A DNA stretch of 64,000 nucleotides from Aristolochia californica (lineage: Eukaryota; Streptophyta; Magnoliopsida; Piperales; Aristolochiaceae). The position numbers and the translations under genes were made by a program. Position 1 is the stretch's first letter, and each line of letters opens with the position of its first letter. This document shows positions 35,396-50,226 of the stretch, one piece after another. The stretch is taken from positions 17,951,981 through 18,015,980 of the forward strand of contig JARWKL010000008.1 of the NCBI GenBank assembly GCA_029961685.1, written 5' to 3'. The notes under the pieces are model-generated. The model ran no database searches, was not told where the DNA came from, and saw only the letters and a program-made list of their open reading frames with translations.

Positions 35396-38160
35396 ATTTT
35401 TGTTTGGAATGACTTAGGGATTGGGAGTCAACACTCAGTTAAAAATCCCCCGCCTCCCCCTTTTGCCATCGATAGCAAAACCTGATACATAAAAACTAAA
35501 AAAAGTTTACAATCCCTAAAAATTACAGACACCTTTTTGAATTATCTCTCTCTAAATTTGTGCATTGTGCATTTCCTTTTTAGATGTATAATTTTTTCTT
35601 AAATCAAAACTTGAGTTTTTACTTTCCCATCATCTCGTAAGCAAAAAAGAAGATAAAAGGAAAATTGATCACAACAAAATGAAAATTTTAGAGTATATGT
35701 ATGGAAATAATTTAATGCAAAAACAAATAAAAGTAAAGAAAAATTATCCGCACACCACAAATCAACACAAAAGTTTTTTATCCGAGTTTGGGAAATTCCA
35801 TTAGTTCCACCCTAATAGCTAGGAATCTTATAAGAAAGAGATTTTTCTACACATGCGTTAAAAAAATTATATGCATGCTTGAAACATGTTAAAAAAGCAA
35901 GTCACCTACGAATCCAAACCTTTTAAAGAGAATAACATTAAATTCTCAAGTGAACGTACGGTGTGATATTTACCCGAGTCAAACAAGTGATTATTTTGCC
36001 CATTTACAAAAAGCTAACCTAACGATCATAGATGATTGTAAAGTGATTTATCATGTGTAATGGGCTACATTTTTTTAAGGAATAACTTATGGATTGGGAG
36101 TCAAGACTCCGTTAAAAATCCCACACCTCCCACTTTTCCCGACGAATGCCAAACCTGATATATAAAAACTAAAAAGAGTTTAAAATCCCTAAAAATTACA
36201 AACACTTTTTTAAATTATCTCTCTCTACATTTTTGCAGTGTGCATTAAATGTATACCTTTTTCTTAAATCAAAACTAGAGTTTTCACTACCCTTCATCTC
36301 GTAAACAAAAAAAAAGAGATAAAAGGCAAAAATAAATCACAACAAAATGAAAATTTTAGAGTTTATGTATAGAATGAATTTAAAGCAATAAAAAATGTGA
36401 GTAAAGAAAATTTATTCACACCCCACAAATGAACCCAAAAATTTTTGTTATCCAAATTTGTGAAATTCCACTAGTTCAACTCTACTACCTTGGAATTTTA
36501 TAAGAAAGAGATTTTTCTACACATGTTTTAAAAAATGGATATGCATGCATGAAAAAAGTTAAAGATGCAAATGACCTATGGTTCCAAACCTTTTAAAGAG
36601 AATAACAATAAATTCTCAAGTGAACGTGCGGTGGGTTATTTACCCGAGTCAAACAAGACATTATTTTTGCCAATTTAAAAAAAGTTCACCTAACGATCAT
36701 AGATGATTTTAAAGTGATTTATCTTGTGTAACGGGCTATAGTTTGCTAAGGAATAACTTATGGATTGGGATTCAACACTCAGTTAAAAATCCCCAGCCTC
36801 TCCCTTTTCCCGACGATTGCAAAACCTGATATATAAAAACTAAAAAGAATTTACAATCCCTAACAATTACAGACACTTTTTGAAATTATCTATCTCTAAA
36901 TTTGTGCATTGTGCATTTCCATTTTAGAAGTATATTTTTTTCTTAAATCAAAACATGAGTTTTCTTTTTCCCTTAATCTCGTAACCAAAAAAAGAGATCA
37001 CAACAAAATGAAAATTTTAGAGTTTATGTATGGAAAGAATTTAAAGCAATAAAAAATAAAAGTAAAGAAAAATTATTCACACATCGCAAATGAACACAAA
37101 ATTTTGGTTATCCGAGTTTGGGAAACTCCTCTAGTTCAACCCTAATAGCTTGGAATTTTATAAGAAAGAGATTTTTCTACAGATGTGTTAAAAAATGGAT
37201 ATGCTTGCTTGAAACATGTTAAAGATGCAAATGACCTATGGATCCAAACCTTATAAAGAGAATAACATTAGATTCTCAAGTGAACGTGCGGTGGGATAGT
37301 TACAAGAGTCAAACAAACCATTATTTTGCCCTTTTCCAGAAAGTTGACCGAACGATCATTGATGATTTTAAAGTGATTTATCATAGGTAACGGGCTATAT
37401 TTTTGTAAGGAATGACTTATGGATTGGGAGTCAATAGTTAGTTAAATCCCCCGCCTCCCCCTTTTCCTGATGATTGCAAAACCAGATATATAAAAACTAA
37501 AAAGAGTTTACAATCCCTAAAAATTGCAGACACTTTTTGGAATTATCACTCTCTACATTTGTGCATTGTGCATTTTAATTTTAGATGTATAATTTTTTAT
37601 TAAATTAAAACTTGAGTTTTTACTTTCCCTTCATATTCTAAAAAAAAAAAGAGATAAAAGGCAAATAGACCACTACAATATGCAAATTTTAGAGTTTATG
37701 TATAGAAAGAATTTAAGCAATAACCAATGTAAGTAAAGAAAATTTATTCACACACCACAAATGAACACAAAAGTTTAGTTATCCAAATTTGAGAAATTCC
37801 ACTAGTTCAACCCTAGTAGCTTGGAATTTTAAAAGAGAGAAATTTTTGTACACATATTTTAAAAAATGGATATGCATGCTTGAAACAAGTTAAAGATGCA
37901 AATGACCTATAAATCCAAACCTTTTAAAGAGAATAACATTAAATTCTCAAGTGAACGTGCGGTGGGATATTTACCCGAGTTAAACAAGCCATTATTTTGG
38001 CAGTTTGCAAAAAGCTGACCTAACGATCATAGATGATTCTAAAGTGATTTATCATGCGTAACAGGCTATATTTTTGTAAGGAATAACTTATGGATTAGGA
38101 GTCAACACACTGTTAAAAATCCCCGGCCTCCCCCTTTTCCCGACGATTGCAAAACCTGAT

Positions 38161-38676
38161 ATATAAAAATTATAGACACTTTTTTGAAGTATCCCACTCT
38201 ACATTTGTCCATTGTGCATTTCCATTTTAGATGCATACTTTTTTTAAAATCAAAACTTGAGTTTTTACTTTCCCATCATCTCGTAAACAAAAAAAAGAGA
38301 TAAAAGCCAAATAAATCACAACTAAATGAAAATTATAGAGTTTTTGTATGGAAAGAATTTAAAGCAATAACAAATGTAAGGAAAATTTTTTCACACACCA
38401 AAAATGAACACAAAAGTTTTGTTCTCCAAGTTTTGGAAATTCCACTAGTTCAACGCTAATGGCTCGGTATTTTATAAGAAAGAGATTTTTCTACACATGT
38501 TTTAAAAAATGGATATGCATGCTTGAAACATGTTAAATATGCAAATGACCTATGGATTTGAACCTTTTAAAGAGAATAAATTTAAATTCGTAAGAGAACG
38601 TGCGGTGGGTGATTTAGCCGAGTCAAACAAGCCATTATTTTACCCATTTACAAAAAGCTGACCTAACGCTCATACG
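38161..38676 (+). repeat. Monomer with two separate deletions
   Basis: Near 38168, TATATAAAAATTATAGACAC lacks the AAAGAGTTTACAATCCC segment. Near 38669, AACGCTCATACGTAAT lacks the GATGATTGTAAAGTGATTTA segment. The monomer starting at 38080 is 618 bp long. Confidence 0.86.
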
Positions 38677-39610
38677 TAATGGGTTATATATTTGTAAGGA
38701 ATGACTGATGGATTGGGAGTCAACACTTAGTTAAAAATCCCCCGCCGCCACCTTTTTCCGTCGATTGCAAAACCTAATATATAAAAATTAAAAAGATTTT
38801 TCGATCCATAAAAAATTACAGACACTTTTTTGAATTATTTCTCTCTAGATTTGTACATTGTGCATTTCAATTTTAGACGTATACTTTTTTCCTAAAACAA
38901 AACTTGAGTTGTCTCTTCCCCTTCATCTTGTAAACGAAAAAAGAGATAAAAGACAAAAATAGGTAACAACAAATTGAAAATTTTAGAGTTTATGTATGGA
39001 AAGTATTTTAAGCAATAAAAAATGTAAGAAAAGAAAATTTATTCACACACTACAAATGAACACAATTGTTTTTTACCCAAGTTTTGGAAATTTCACTAGT
39101 TCAACCCTAATGGCTTGGAAATTTATTAGAAAGAGATTTTTCTACACATTTTTTAAAAAATGAATATGAATGCTTGAAACAAGTTAAAGATGCAAATGAC
39201 CTATGGATCCAAACCTTTTAAATAGATTAACATTAAATTCACAAGTAAACGTACGGTGGGATATTTACCTATGTCAAATAAGCCATTATTTTGCCCATTT
39301 ACAAAATGTAGACCTAACGATCATATATGATTGTAAAGTGATTTATCATGCATAACGGACTACATTTTGGTAAGGAATGACTTATGGATTTGGAGTCAAC
39401 ACTCAGTTAAAAATCTCCCGCCTCCTCCTTTTCCCGACGATTGCAAAACCTGTCATATAAAGACTAAAAAGAGTTTACAAACCATAAAAATTACAGACAC
39501 TTTTTTGAAATATCTCTCTCTACATTTGTGCATAGTGCATTTCCATTTTAGATGTATACTTTTTTCTTAAATCAAAACTTGAGTTTTCCCTTTCCCTTCA
39601 TCTTGTAAAC

Positions 39611-39625
39611 AAAAAAAAAAAAAAA
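39611..39625 (+). repeat. A15 homopolymer in the monomer
   Basis: The usual run of seven or so A before AGATAAAAGG is expanded to 15, making this monomer (39374-40055) 682 bp, the longest in the window. Likely replication slippage. Confidence 0.85.
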
Positions 39626-41390
39626 GATAAAAGGCAAAAATAGATCACAGCAAAATGAAAATTTTAGGTTTTATGTATGGTAAGAATTTAAAGCAATAAC
39701 AAATGTAAGTAAAGAAAATGTACTCACACACCACAAATGAACACAAAACTTTTTTTATCCAAGTTTGGGAAATTCCACTAGTTCAACCCTAATGACTTGA
39801 AATTTTTTAAGAAAGAGATTTTTCCACACATGTTTTAAAAAATGGTTATGCATGCTTGAAACATGTTAAAGATGCAAATGACCTATGGATCCTAACCTTT
39901 TAAAGAGAATAACATTAAATTCTCAAGTGAATGTGTGATGGGATAGTTACCCGAGTCAATCACGCACATATTTTTCCCATTTACAAAAAGCTGACCTAAT
40001 GATCATTGATGATTGTAAAGTGATTTATCATGGGTAACAGGCTATATTTTTGAAAGGAATAACTTTTTGATTGGGAGTCAACAGAGTTAAAAATCCCCCG
40101 CCTCCACCTTTTCCCCAAGTTTTCAAAACATGATATATAAAAACTAAAAAGAGTTTATAATCCATAAAAAATAAAGACGCTTTTCTTAATTATCTCTCTC
40201 TACAGTGTGCATTTCCATTTTAGATGTATACTTGTTTCTAAAATCAACACTTGAGTTTTCACTTTCCCTTCATCTCATCAACAAACAAAAGAGATAAAAG
40301 GCAAACAGATCATAACAAAATGAAAATTTTAGAGTTTATGTATGGAAATAATGTAAAAAAAAAAAACAAATGTAAGTAAGGAAAATTTATGCACACACAC
40401 CACAAATGAACACAAAAGTTTTGTTATCCAAGTTTTGGAAATTCCACTTGTTCAACCCTAATAGCTTGGAATTTTATAAGAAAGAGATTTTTCTATACAT
40501 GTTTTAAAATATAGATGTGCATGCTTGAAACTTGTTAAAGATGCAAATGACCTATGGATCCAAACCTTTTAAAGAGAATAAGATTAAACTCTCAAGTGAA
40601 CATGCGGCGAGATATTTACCTGAGTCAAACAAGCCATTATTTTGTCCATTAAAAAAAAGTTGACCAAACGATCATAGAAGATTTTAAAGTGATTTATCAT
40701 GCGTAATGGGCTATATTTTTGTACAGAATCACTTATTGATTGGGAGTCAACACTCAGTTAAAAATCCCCCTCGATCCCCTTTTCCCGACGTATGCAAAAC
40801 ATGATATATAAAAACTAAAAAGAGTTCACAATCCCTAAAAATTACTGACACTTTCAGAATTATCTCACTCTAGATTTGTGCATTGTACCTTTCCATTTTA
40901 GATGGATACTTTTTTTTTTTAAATCAGCACTTGAGTTTTCACTTTCCCTTCATTTTGTAAGCAAAAAAAGAGATAAAATGGCAAAAACAGATCACAAAAA
41001 AACAAAAAATTTAGAGTTTATGTATGGAAAGAATTTTAAGGAATAAAAAATGTAAGTAATGAAATTTTATTCACACACCACAAATGAACACAAAACTTTT
41101 GTTATCCAAGTTTGGGAAATTCCACTAGTTCAACCCTAATGGCCAGTAATTTTATAAGAAAGAGATTTTTCTACACATGTTTTCAAAAAAAGGATATGCA
41201 TGCTTGAAACATGGTAATGATGCAAATGACCTATGGATCCTAACCTTGTAAAGAGAATAAAGTGAATGTGCGGTCAGATAGTTACCCGAGTCAAACAAGC
41301 CAATATTTTGCCCATTTACGAAAAGCTGACCTAACGATCATAGAAGATTGTAAAGTGATTTATTATACGTAATGGGCTATATTTTTGTAA

Positions 41391-44300
41391 GGAATGACTT
41401 ATTGATTCGGAGTCAACACTCAATTAAAAATGCTCCGCGTCCCCCTTTTCCCGACGATTGCAAAACCTGATATATAAAAACTAAAAAGAGTTAACAATCC
41501 CTACAAATTACAGACCCTTTTTGGAATTATCTCTCTCTACCTTTTGTGCATTGTGCATTTCCAATTTAGATGTATACTTTTTCTTAAATCAAAATTTGAG
41601 TTTTGACCTTCCCTTCATCTCGTAAATAAAAAAAAGAGATCAAAGGCAAAAATAGATCCCGAAAAAAAGAAAATTTTAGAGTTTATGTGTGGAAATAATT
41701 TAAAGCAATAAAAAATATAAGTAAATAAAATTTATTCACACACCACAAATGAACACAAATGTTTTGTTACCCAAGTCTGGGAAAACCCACTAGTTCAACC
41801 CTAATATCTTGGAATTATAAGAATGAGATTTTTTTACACATGTTTAAAAAATGGATATGCATGCTTGAAACTTGTTAAAGATGAAAATGACCTATGGATC
41901 CAAACCTTTTAAAGAGAATAGCAATAAATTCTCAAGTGAGCGTGCGGTGGGATATTTACCCAAATCAATCAAGCCATTATTTTGCCCATTTACAAAAAGC
42001 TGACCAAATGATCATTGATGATTGTAAAGAGATTCATCATGCATAACAGACTTAATTTTTTAAAGGAATGACTTTTTGATTGGAAGTCAACACTCAGTTA
42101 AAAATCCCCCACATCCCCCTTTTCCTGACGTTTGCAAAACTTGATATATAAAAACTAAAAAGAGTTTACAATCCCTAAAAATTACAGACACTTTTCTGAA
42201 TTATCTCTCTCTACATTTGTGTATTTTGCATTTCCATTTTAGATGAGTACTTTTTTCTTAAATCAAAACTTGAGTTTTCATTTTCCCTTCATTTCGTAAA
42301 CAAAAAAAGAGATAAAAGGCCAATAGATCGCAAAAAAATGAAAATTTTAGAGTTTTTGAATGGAAAGAATTTAAAGCAATAACAAATGTAAGTAAGGAAA
42401 ACTTATTCACACACCACAAATGAACAAAAAAATTTTGTTATCCAAGTTTGGGAAATTGCTCAAGTTCAACCCTAATAGACTGGAATTTTATAAGAAAGAG
42501 ATTTTTCTACACATGTTTGAAAAAATGGATATGCATGCTTGAAACATGTTAAAGATACAAATGACCTATGGAATCAAACCTTATAAAGAGAATAACATTA
42601 AATTCTCAAGTGAACATGTGGTGGGATATTTACCCAAGACAAACATCCCATTATTTCCCCCATTTACAAAAAGCTGACCTAACGATCATAAATGATTGTA
42701 AAGTGATTTATCATTCGTATAGGGCTATATTTATGTTAGAAATGACTTATAGATTGGGAGTCAACACTACGTTAAATATCCCCCACCTCCCCCTTTTCCC
42801 GACGATTGCAAAACCTGATATATAAAAACTAAAAAGAGTTTAGAATACCTAATAATTACAGACACTTTTTAAAATTATCTCCCTCTCAATTTGTGCATTG
42901 TGCATTTACATTTTAGATGTATACCATTTTCATATCATAACTTGAGTTTTGACTTTCCCTTCATCTCGTAAATAAAAAAAGTGATAAAAGCCAAAAATAG
43001 ATCACAACAAAATAAAAAATTTAGAGTTTATTTACGGAAAGAATTTAAAACAATAACAAATGTAAGTAAATAAAATTTATTCACACACCACAAATGAACA
43101 CAAAATTTTTGTTATCCAAGTTTGGGAAAATCTAGAAGTTCAACCCTAATTACTTGCAATTTTATAAGAGAGATTTTTTTACACATGTTTTAAAAAATGG
43201 ATGTGCAAGCTAGAAACATGTTAAAGATGCAAATGACCTATCGATCCAAACCTTTTAAAGAGAGTAACATTAAATTCTCAAGTGAACGTGCGGTGGGATA
43301 TTTACCCAAGGCAAAGAAGCCATTGTTTTGCCCATTTACAAAAAGCTCACCTAACGATCATAGATGATTGTAAAGTGATGTATCATGGCTAACGGAGTAT
43401 ATTTTTGTGAGGAATGACTTATTTATTGGGAGTCAACACTTAGTTAAAAATCCCCCACCTCCCCCTTTTCCCTACGTTTGCAAAACATGATATATAAAAA
43501 CTAAAAAGAGTTTACAATCCCAAAGAATTACAGCACTTTTCTCTCTCAACATTTGTGCATTGTGTAGTTCCATTTTAGATGTATACTTTTTTCTTAAATC
43601 AACACTTGAGTTTTCACTTTCCCTTCATCTAGTAAATAAAAAATGAGATAAAAGGCAAAAAGATCACAACAAAATGAAAATTTTAGAGTTTATGTATGGA
43701 AATAATTTAATGCAATAACAAATGTATGTAGGGAAAATTTATTCATACACCACAAATGAACAGAAAAGTCTTATTATCCAAGTTTGGGAAATTCCACTAC
43801 TTCAACCCTAATTGCTTGGAATTTTACAAGAAAGAGAATTTTCTACACATGTTTTAAAAAATGGATATGCAAACTTGAAACATGTTAAAGTTGCAAATGA
43901 CCTATGGATCAAAACCTTTTAAAGAGAATAACATTAAATTCTCAAGTGAACGTGCGGTGGGATTTTTACCCAAGTCAAACAAGCCACTATTTTGCCCATT
44001 TAAAAAAAGTTAACCTAACGATCATAGATCATTGTAGAATGTTTGACAATGCATAACGGGCTATATTTTAGTAAGGAATGACTTATGGATTGGGAGTCAA
44101 CACTCAGTTAAATATTCCCCGCGTCCCCCTATTGCCGACGATTGCAAAACCTGATATATAAAAACTAAAAACAGTTTACAATCCCTAAAAATTATAGACA
44201 CTTTTTGGAATTCTCTCTCTCTACATTTGTGCATTGTGCATTTCCATTTTAGATGCATACTTTTTTCTTAAATCAAAACTTGAGTTTTAACTTTCCCTTC

Positions 44301-44749
44301 ATCTCGTAAATAAAAAAGAGATAAAAGGCAAAAAAAGATCACAACAAATTGAAAATTTTTGAATTTACGTATGGAAAGAATTTAAAACAATAAAAAATGT
44401 AAGTTAATAAAATTTATTCACACACCACAAATGAACACAAAAGTATTGTTATCAAAGTTTGAGAAAATCCACTAGTTCAACCCTAATGGCTTGAATTGTA
44501 TAAGAAAGAGATTTTTCTACACATGTTTTAAAAAATGGATTTGCATGCTTGAAACATGTTAAAGATGCAAATGACCTATGGATCCAAAACTTTTAAAGAG
44601 AATAACATTAAATTCTCTCAAGTGAACTGCGGTGGGATATTTACCAGAGTCAAACAAGCCATTATTTTGCCCGTTTACAAAAAGTTGACCTAACGATCAT
44701 AGATGATTGTAAAGTGATTTATGATGTGTAACGGGCTATATTTTTTTAA
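41391..44749 (+). repeat. Local dimer (higher-order) repeat, about 1.34 kb period
   Basis: Monomers at 41391, 42739 and 44075 share GTTTTGAC or GTTTTAAC before TTCCCTTCATCTCGTAAATA, a lengthened GGCAAAAA(T)AGATC, and AAGT(A/T)AATAAAATTTATTC. The interleaved monomers at 42065 and 43411 instead have ACGTTTGCAAAAC(T/A)TGAT and (A)GGAAAA(C/T)TTATTC. The alternation a-b-a-b-a marks a two-monomer unit homogenised here. Confidence 0.75.
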
Positions 44750-46761
44750 GGAATAGCTTAAGGATTGGGAGTCAACACTCAGCTAAAAATCCCCTGCCTC
44801 CCCCTTTTTCGGACAATTGCAAAACCTGATATATAAAAACTAAAAAGAGTTTGCAATCCCTTAAAATTACAGTCACTTTTTTGAATTATCCCTCTCTACA
44901 TTTGTGCATTGTGCATTTCAATTTCAGAGGAATACTTTTTTCTTAAATTGAAACTTGATTTTTCCCTTTCCCTACATCTCATAAACTAAAAAAGAGATAA
45001 AAGGCAAATAGATCACAACTAAACGAAAATTTTAGAGTTTATGTATGGAAAGAATTTAAAGTAAAAAAATTGTAAGTAAAGAAAATTTATTCACACACCA
45101 CAAATGATCACAAAAGTTTTGTTATCCAAGTTTGGGAAATTCCACTAGTTCAACCATAATATCTGGGAATTTTATAAGATACAATTTTTTCTACACATGT
45201 TTTAAAAAAGGGATATGCATGTTAAAGATGCAAATGACCTATGGATCCAAACCTTTTAAAGAGAATAACATTGAATTCTCAAGTGAACGTGAGGTGGGAT
45301 ATTTACCCGAGTTAAACAAGCCATTATTTTTCCCATTTACAAAAAGTTGATCTAACATTCATAGATGATTGTAAAATGATTTATCATGCGTAACAGTCTA
45401 AATTTTTGTAAGGAATGACATATTGATTTGGAGACATCACTTAGTTAAAAATCCCCCGCCTCCCCCTTTTCCCGACGTTTGTAAAACATGATATATAAAA
45501 ACTAAAAAGAGTTTACAATCCCTATAAATTATGAAAAAAATTCGTAATTATCTCTCTCTATATTTGTGCATTGTGCATTTCCATTTTAGATGTATACTTT
45601 TTTCTTAAATTAACACTTGAGTTTTCTCTTTCCCTTCATCTCGTATACAAAAAAAAGAGATAAAAGGCAAATAGATCTCAACAAAATGAAAATTTTAGAC
45701 TTTATGTAAGGAAAGAATGTAAAGCAATAACAAATGTAAGTAAATAAAATTTATTCACACACCACAAATTAACACAAAAGTTTTGTTCTCCAAGTATGGG
45801 AAAATCCACTAGTTCAACCCTAATAGATTGGAATTTTGTAAGAAAGCAATTTTTCTACACATGTTTTAAAAAATGGATATGCATGCTTGAAACATGTTAA
45901 ATATTCAAATGACCTATGGATCCAAACCTTTTAAAGAGAATAACATTAAATTCCCAAGTGAACGTGCGGTGAGATATTTACCCGAGTGAAACAAGCCATT
46001 TTTTTGCCCATTTACAAATAGTGGACCTAACGATCATAGATGATTGTAAAGTGATTTATCATGAATAACGGGCTCAAATTTTGTAAGGAATGACCTATTG
46101 ATTGGGAGTCAACATTCAGTTAAAAATCCCCCGCCCCCCCTTTTCCCGACGTTTACAAAACATGATATATAAAAACTAAAAAGAGTTTACAATAGTTAAA
46201 AATTACAGACACTTTTCTGAATTATCTCTCTCTACATTTGTGCATTGTGCATTTCCATTTTGGATGTATACTTTTTTCTTAAATCAAAATTTGAGTTTTC
46301 GCTTTCCATTCTTCTCGTAAACAAAAAAAGAGATAAAAGGCAAAAATGGATCACAACAAAATGAAAATTTTATAATTTTATGTATGGAAAGAATTTAATG
46401 CAATAACAAATGTAAGTTAAGAAAAATTATTCACACACCACAAATGAACACAAAAGTTTTGTTATTCAAGTTTGGGAAATTCCACTAGTTCAACCCTAAT
46501 GGCTAGGAATTTTATAAGAAAGAGATTTTTCTACGCATGTTTTAAAAAATGGATATGCATGCTTGAAACATGTTAAAGATGCAAATCACCTACAGATCCA
46601 AACCTTTTAAGTAGAATAATATTAAATTCTCAAGTGAACGTGCGGTGGGATATTTACCTGAGTCAAACAAGCCATTATTTGCCTATTTACAAAAAGCTGA
46701 CTTAACGATCATATATAATTGTAAAGAGATTTATCTTTCACAATGGGCTATATTTTTGTAA

Positions 46762-48038
46762 GGAATGACTTACAGATAGGGAGTCAACACTCAGTAAAAA
46801 ATTCATCGCCTCCCCCTTTTCCCGATGATGGCATAACCTGACTTATGAAAACTTAAAATAGTTTACAATCCGTCTACAATTTTGCATTGTGCATTTCCAT
46901 TTTACATGAATACTTCTTTCGTAAACAAAAAAAGAGATAGCATGCAAATAGATCGCAACAAAATGAAAATTTTAGAGTTTATGTATGTGAAGAATTTAAA
47001 GCAATAAAAACTTTAAGTAAGCAAAATTTATTCACAAACCACATATGAACACAAAAGTTTAGTTATCCAAGTTTGGGAAATTCCACTAGTTCATCCCTAA
47101 TAGCTAGGAATTTTAAAAAAAGAGAATTTTCTACACATGTTTTAAAAAATGGATATGCATGAATGAAACATGTTAAAGATGCAAATGACCAATGGATCCA
47201 TACCTTTTAAAGAGAATAACATTCAATTCTCAAGTGAATGTGCGGTGGGATATTTACCTGAGTCAAACAAGCTATTATTTTGCCCATTTACAAAAAGCTA
47301 ACCTAACGGTCATAGATGATTTTAAAGTTATTTATCATGAGTAACGGGCTATAATTTTTTAATGTATGACTTATGGTTTGGGATTCAACACTCAATTAAA
47401 AATCCCCCGCCTCCCCCTTTTCCTGACGATTGCAAAACCAGATATATAAAAATTAAAAAGAGTTTACAATCCCTAAAAATTAAAGAAATTTTTTGGAATT
47501 ATCTCTCTCAATATTTGTGCATTGTGCATTTGCATTTTAGATGTATAATTTTTTTTAAATCAAAAATTGAGTTTTCACTTTCCCTTCATCTCGTAAGTAA
47601 AAAAAGAGAAAAAAAGGAAAAAATAGATCACAACAAAATGAAAATTTTAGAGTTTATGTGTGGAAAGAATTTAAAGCAATAATAAATGTAAGTAAAGAAA
47701 GTTTATTCACACACCAAAAATGAACACAAAAGTTTTTTAATCCAAGTTTTGAAAATTCCACTAATTCAACCCTAATTGCATGTAATTTTATAAGAAAGAG
47801 CTTTTTCTACACATGTTTGAAAAAATGGATACGAATGCTTGAAACATGTTAAAGATGCGAATGACCTATGGATCCAAACCTTTTAAAGAGAATAACATTA
47901 AATTCTCAAGTGAATGTGCAGGGGGATATTTACCTGAGTCAAACCACCCATTATATTGCCCATTTACAAAAAGGTGACCAAACGATCGTAGATGATTGTA
48001 AAGTTATTTAACTTGCATAACGGGCTATATTTTTGTAT
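46762..48038 (+). repeat. Block D-E, first copy (two monomers, duplicated at 51320)
   Basis: The first monomer has lost CTAAAAATTACAGACACTTT and the CT tract near 46870. It shares this deletion and CCACATATGAACAC, GTTTAGTTATCC and ATGCATGAATGAAAC with the copy at 51320. It also has a private second deletion near 46917 (TACTTC joined to TTTCGTAAAC), making it 601 bp. The second monomer shares TATGGTTTGGGA, ACTCAATTAAAA, GCATTTGCATTTTAG, CATGTTTGAAAAA and CATTATATTGC with the copy at 51960. Confidence 0.85.
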
Positions 48039-49957
48039 GGAATGACATAAGGACTGGGAGTCAACACTCAGTCAAAAATCAACCGCCTCTCCCTTTTCCC
48101 GACGATTACAAAACCTCATATAAAAACTAAAAAGAGTTAACAATCCCTAAAAATTACAGAGACTTTTTTGAATTATCTCTCTCTACATTTGTGCATTGTG
48201 CATTTCCTTTTTAGATGTATACTTTTTTATAAAATCAAAACTTGAGTTTTCACTTTCCCTTCATCTTGTAAACAAAAAAAGAGATAAAAGGCAAATAGAT
48301 CACAAAAAAAATGAAAATTTTAGAGTTTATGTATAAAAAGAATTTAATGCAATAACAAATTTAAGTATAAAAAATTTATCCACACACACAAATGAACACA
48401 AAAGTTTTGTTATCCAAGTTTAGGAAATTCCACTCGTTCAACCCTAATAGCTTGGAATTTTATAAGAAAGAGATTTTTCTTTACATGTTAAAAAAATGGA
48501 TATGCATGCTTGAAACAAGTTAAAGATGCAAATGACCTATGGATCCAAACCTTTTAAAGAGAATAACATTAAATTCTCAAGTAAATGTGCGGTGGGATAT
48601 TTACCCGAGTCAAACAAGCCATTATTTTGCCCATTTACAAAAAAATGACCTAACGATCATAGATGATTGTAAAGTGATTTGTCATCCGTAACGGTCTGAA
48701 TTTTTGTTCGGAATGACTTATTGATTGGGAGTCAACACTCAGTTAAAAATCCCCTGCCACCGACTTTTCCCGACGTTTGCAAAACATGATATAAAAAAAT
48801 AAAAAGAGTTTACAATCCCTAAAATTACAGACACTTTTCGGAATTATCTCTCTCTACATTTATGCATTGTGCATTTCCATTTTAGATGTATACTATACTT
48901 TTTTCTTAAATCAACACTTGAGTTTTCACTTTCCCTTTATTTCGTATACAAAAAAAAAGAGATAAAAAGCAAATAGATCACAACAAAATGAAAATTTTAG
49001 ACTTTATGTATGGAAAGAAGGTAAAGCAATAACAAATATAAATAACCAAAATTTATTCACCCACCACAAATGAACACAAAAGTTTGGTTATCCAAGTTTG
49101 GGAAATTCTAGTAGTTCAACCCTAATTGCTTGGAATTTTATAAGAAAGTGATTTTTCTACACATATTTTAAAAAATGCATATGGATACTTGAAACATGCT
49201 ATAGATTCCAATGACCTACTGATCCAAACCTTTTAAAGAGAATAACACTAAACTCTCAAGAGAATGTGCGGTGGGATATTTACCCGAGTCATACAGGCCA
49301 TTATTTTGCCCATTTAAAAAAATCGACCTAACGATCTTAGATTATTGTCAAGTGATTTATCATGTGTAACGGGCTATATTTTTTTAAGGAATGACTTATT
49401 GATTGGTAGTCAACACTCAGTTAAAAATCCCCCGCCTCCCCTTTTCCCTACGATAGCAAATCCTAACATATAAAAACTAAAAAGATTTTACAATCCCTAT
49501 AAATTATAGACACTTTTTTGAATTATCTCTCTTTGCATTTGTGCATTGTGAATTTCCATTTTAGATTTATACTTTTATCTTAAATCAAAACTTGAATTTT
49601 CACTTTCCCTTCTTCTCGTAAACCAAAAAAAGAGATAAAAGAAAAAAATAGATCACAACAAAATAAAAATTTTAGAGTTTATGTATGGAAAGAATTTAAA
49701 GCAATAACAAATGTAAGTAAATAAAATTTATTCACACACCACAAATGTACACAAAAGTTTTGTGTCCAAGTTTGGGAAAATCCACTAGTTCAACCCTAAT
49801 AGCTTGGAATTTTCTAAGAAAGCAATTTTTCTACACATGTTTTAAAAAAGGGATATGCATGATTGAAACATGTTAAAGATGCAAATGACCTAATGCTCAA
49901 AATCTTTTAAAGAGAATAACATTAAATTCTCAAGTGAACGTGTGGTGGGATAATTAC

Positions 49958-49970
49958 CGGAGTTACAAAA
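49958..49970 (+). repeat. Deletion-variant monomer junction (about 25 bp lost)
   Basis: ACCGGAGT continues as TACAAAAATCTGACC, losing CAAACAAGCCATTATTTTGC and neighbours. The same interval also has a short loss in GATGATTG (ATAGATTTGTAAAG). Interval 648 bp. Confidence 0.82.
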
Positions 49971-50215
49971 ATCTGACCTAACGATCATAGATTTGTAAAG
50001 TAATTTATCATGCGTAATTGGGTAAATTTTTGTAAGGAATGATTTATTGATTGAGAGACAACATTCAGTTAAAAATCCCCCGCCTCCACCTTTTCCTGAC
50101 GTTTACAAAACATCATATATAAAAACTAAAAAGAGTTTACAATCCTTACAAATTACAGACACATTTCTGACTTATCTATCTCTACATTTGTACATTGTGC
50201 ATTTCCATTTTAGAT

Positions 50216-50226
50216 GTATACTTGAG
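50216..50226 (+). repeat. Deletion-variant monomer junction (about 18 bp lost)
   Basis: GATGTATACTTGAG lacks the TTTTTTCTTAAATCAAAA segment. ACTT flanks both sides of the lost stretch in intact copies, again fitting microhomology. Interval 656 bp. Confidence 0.85.
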
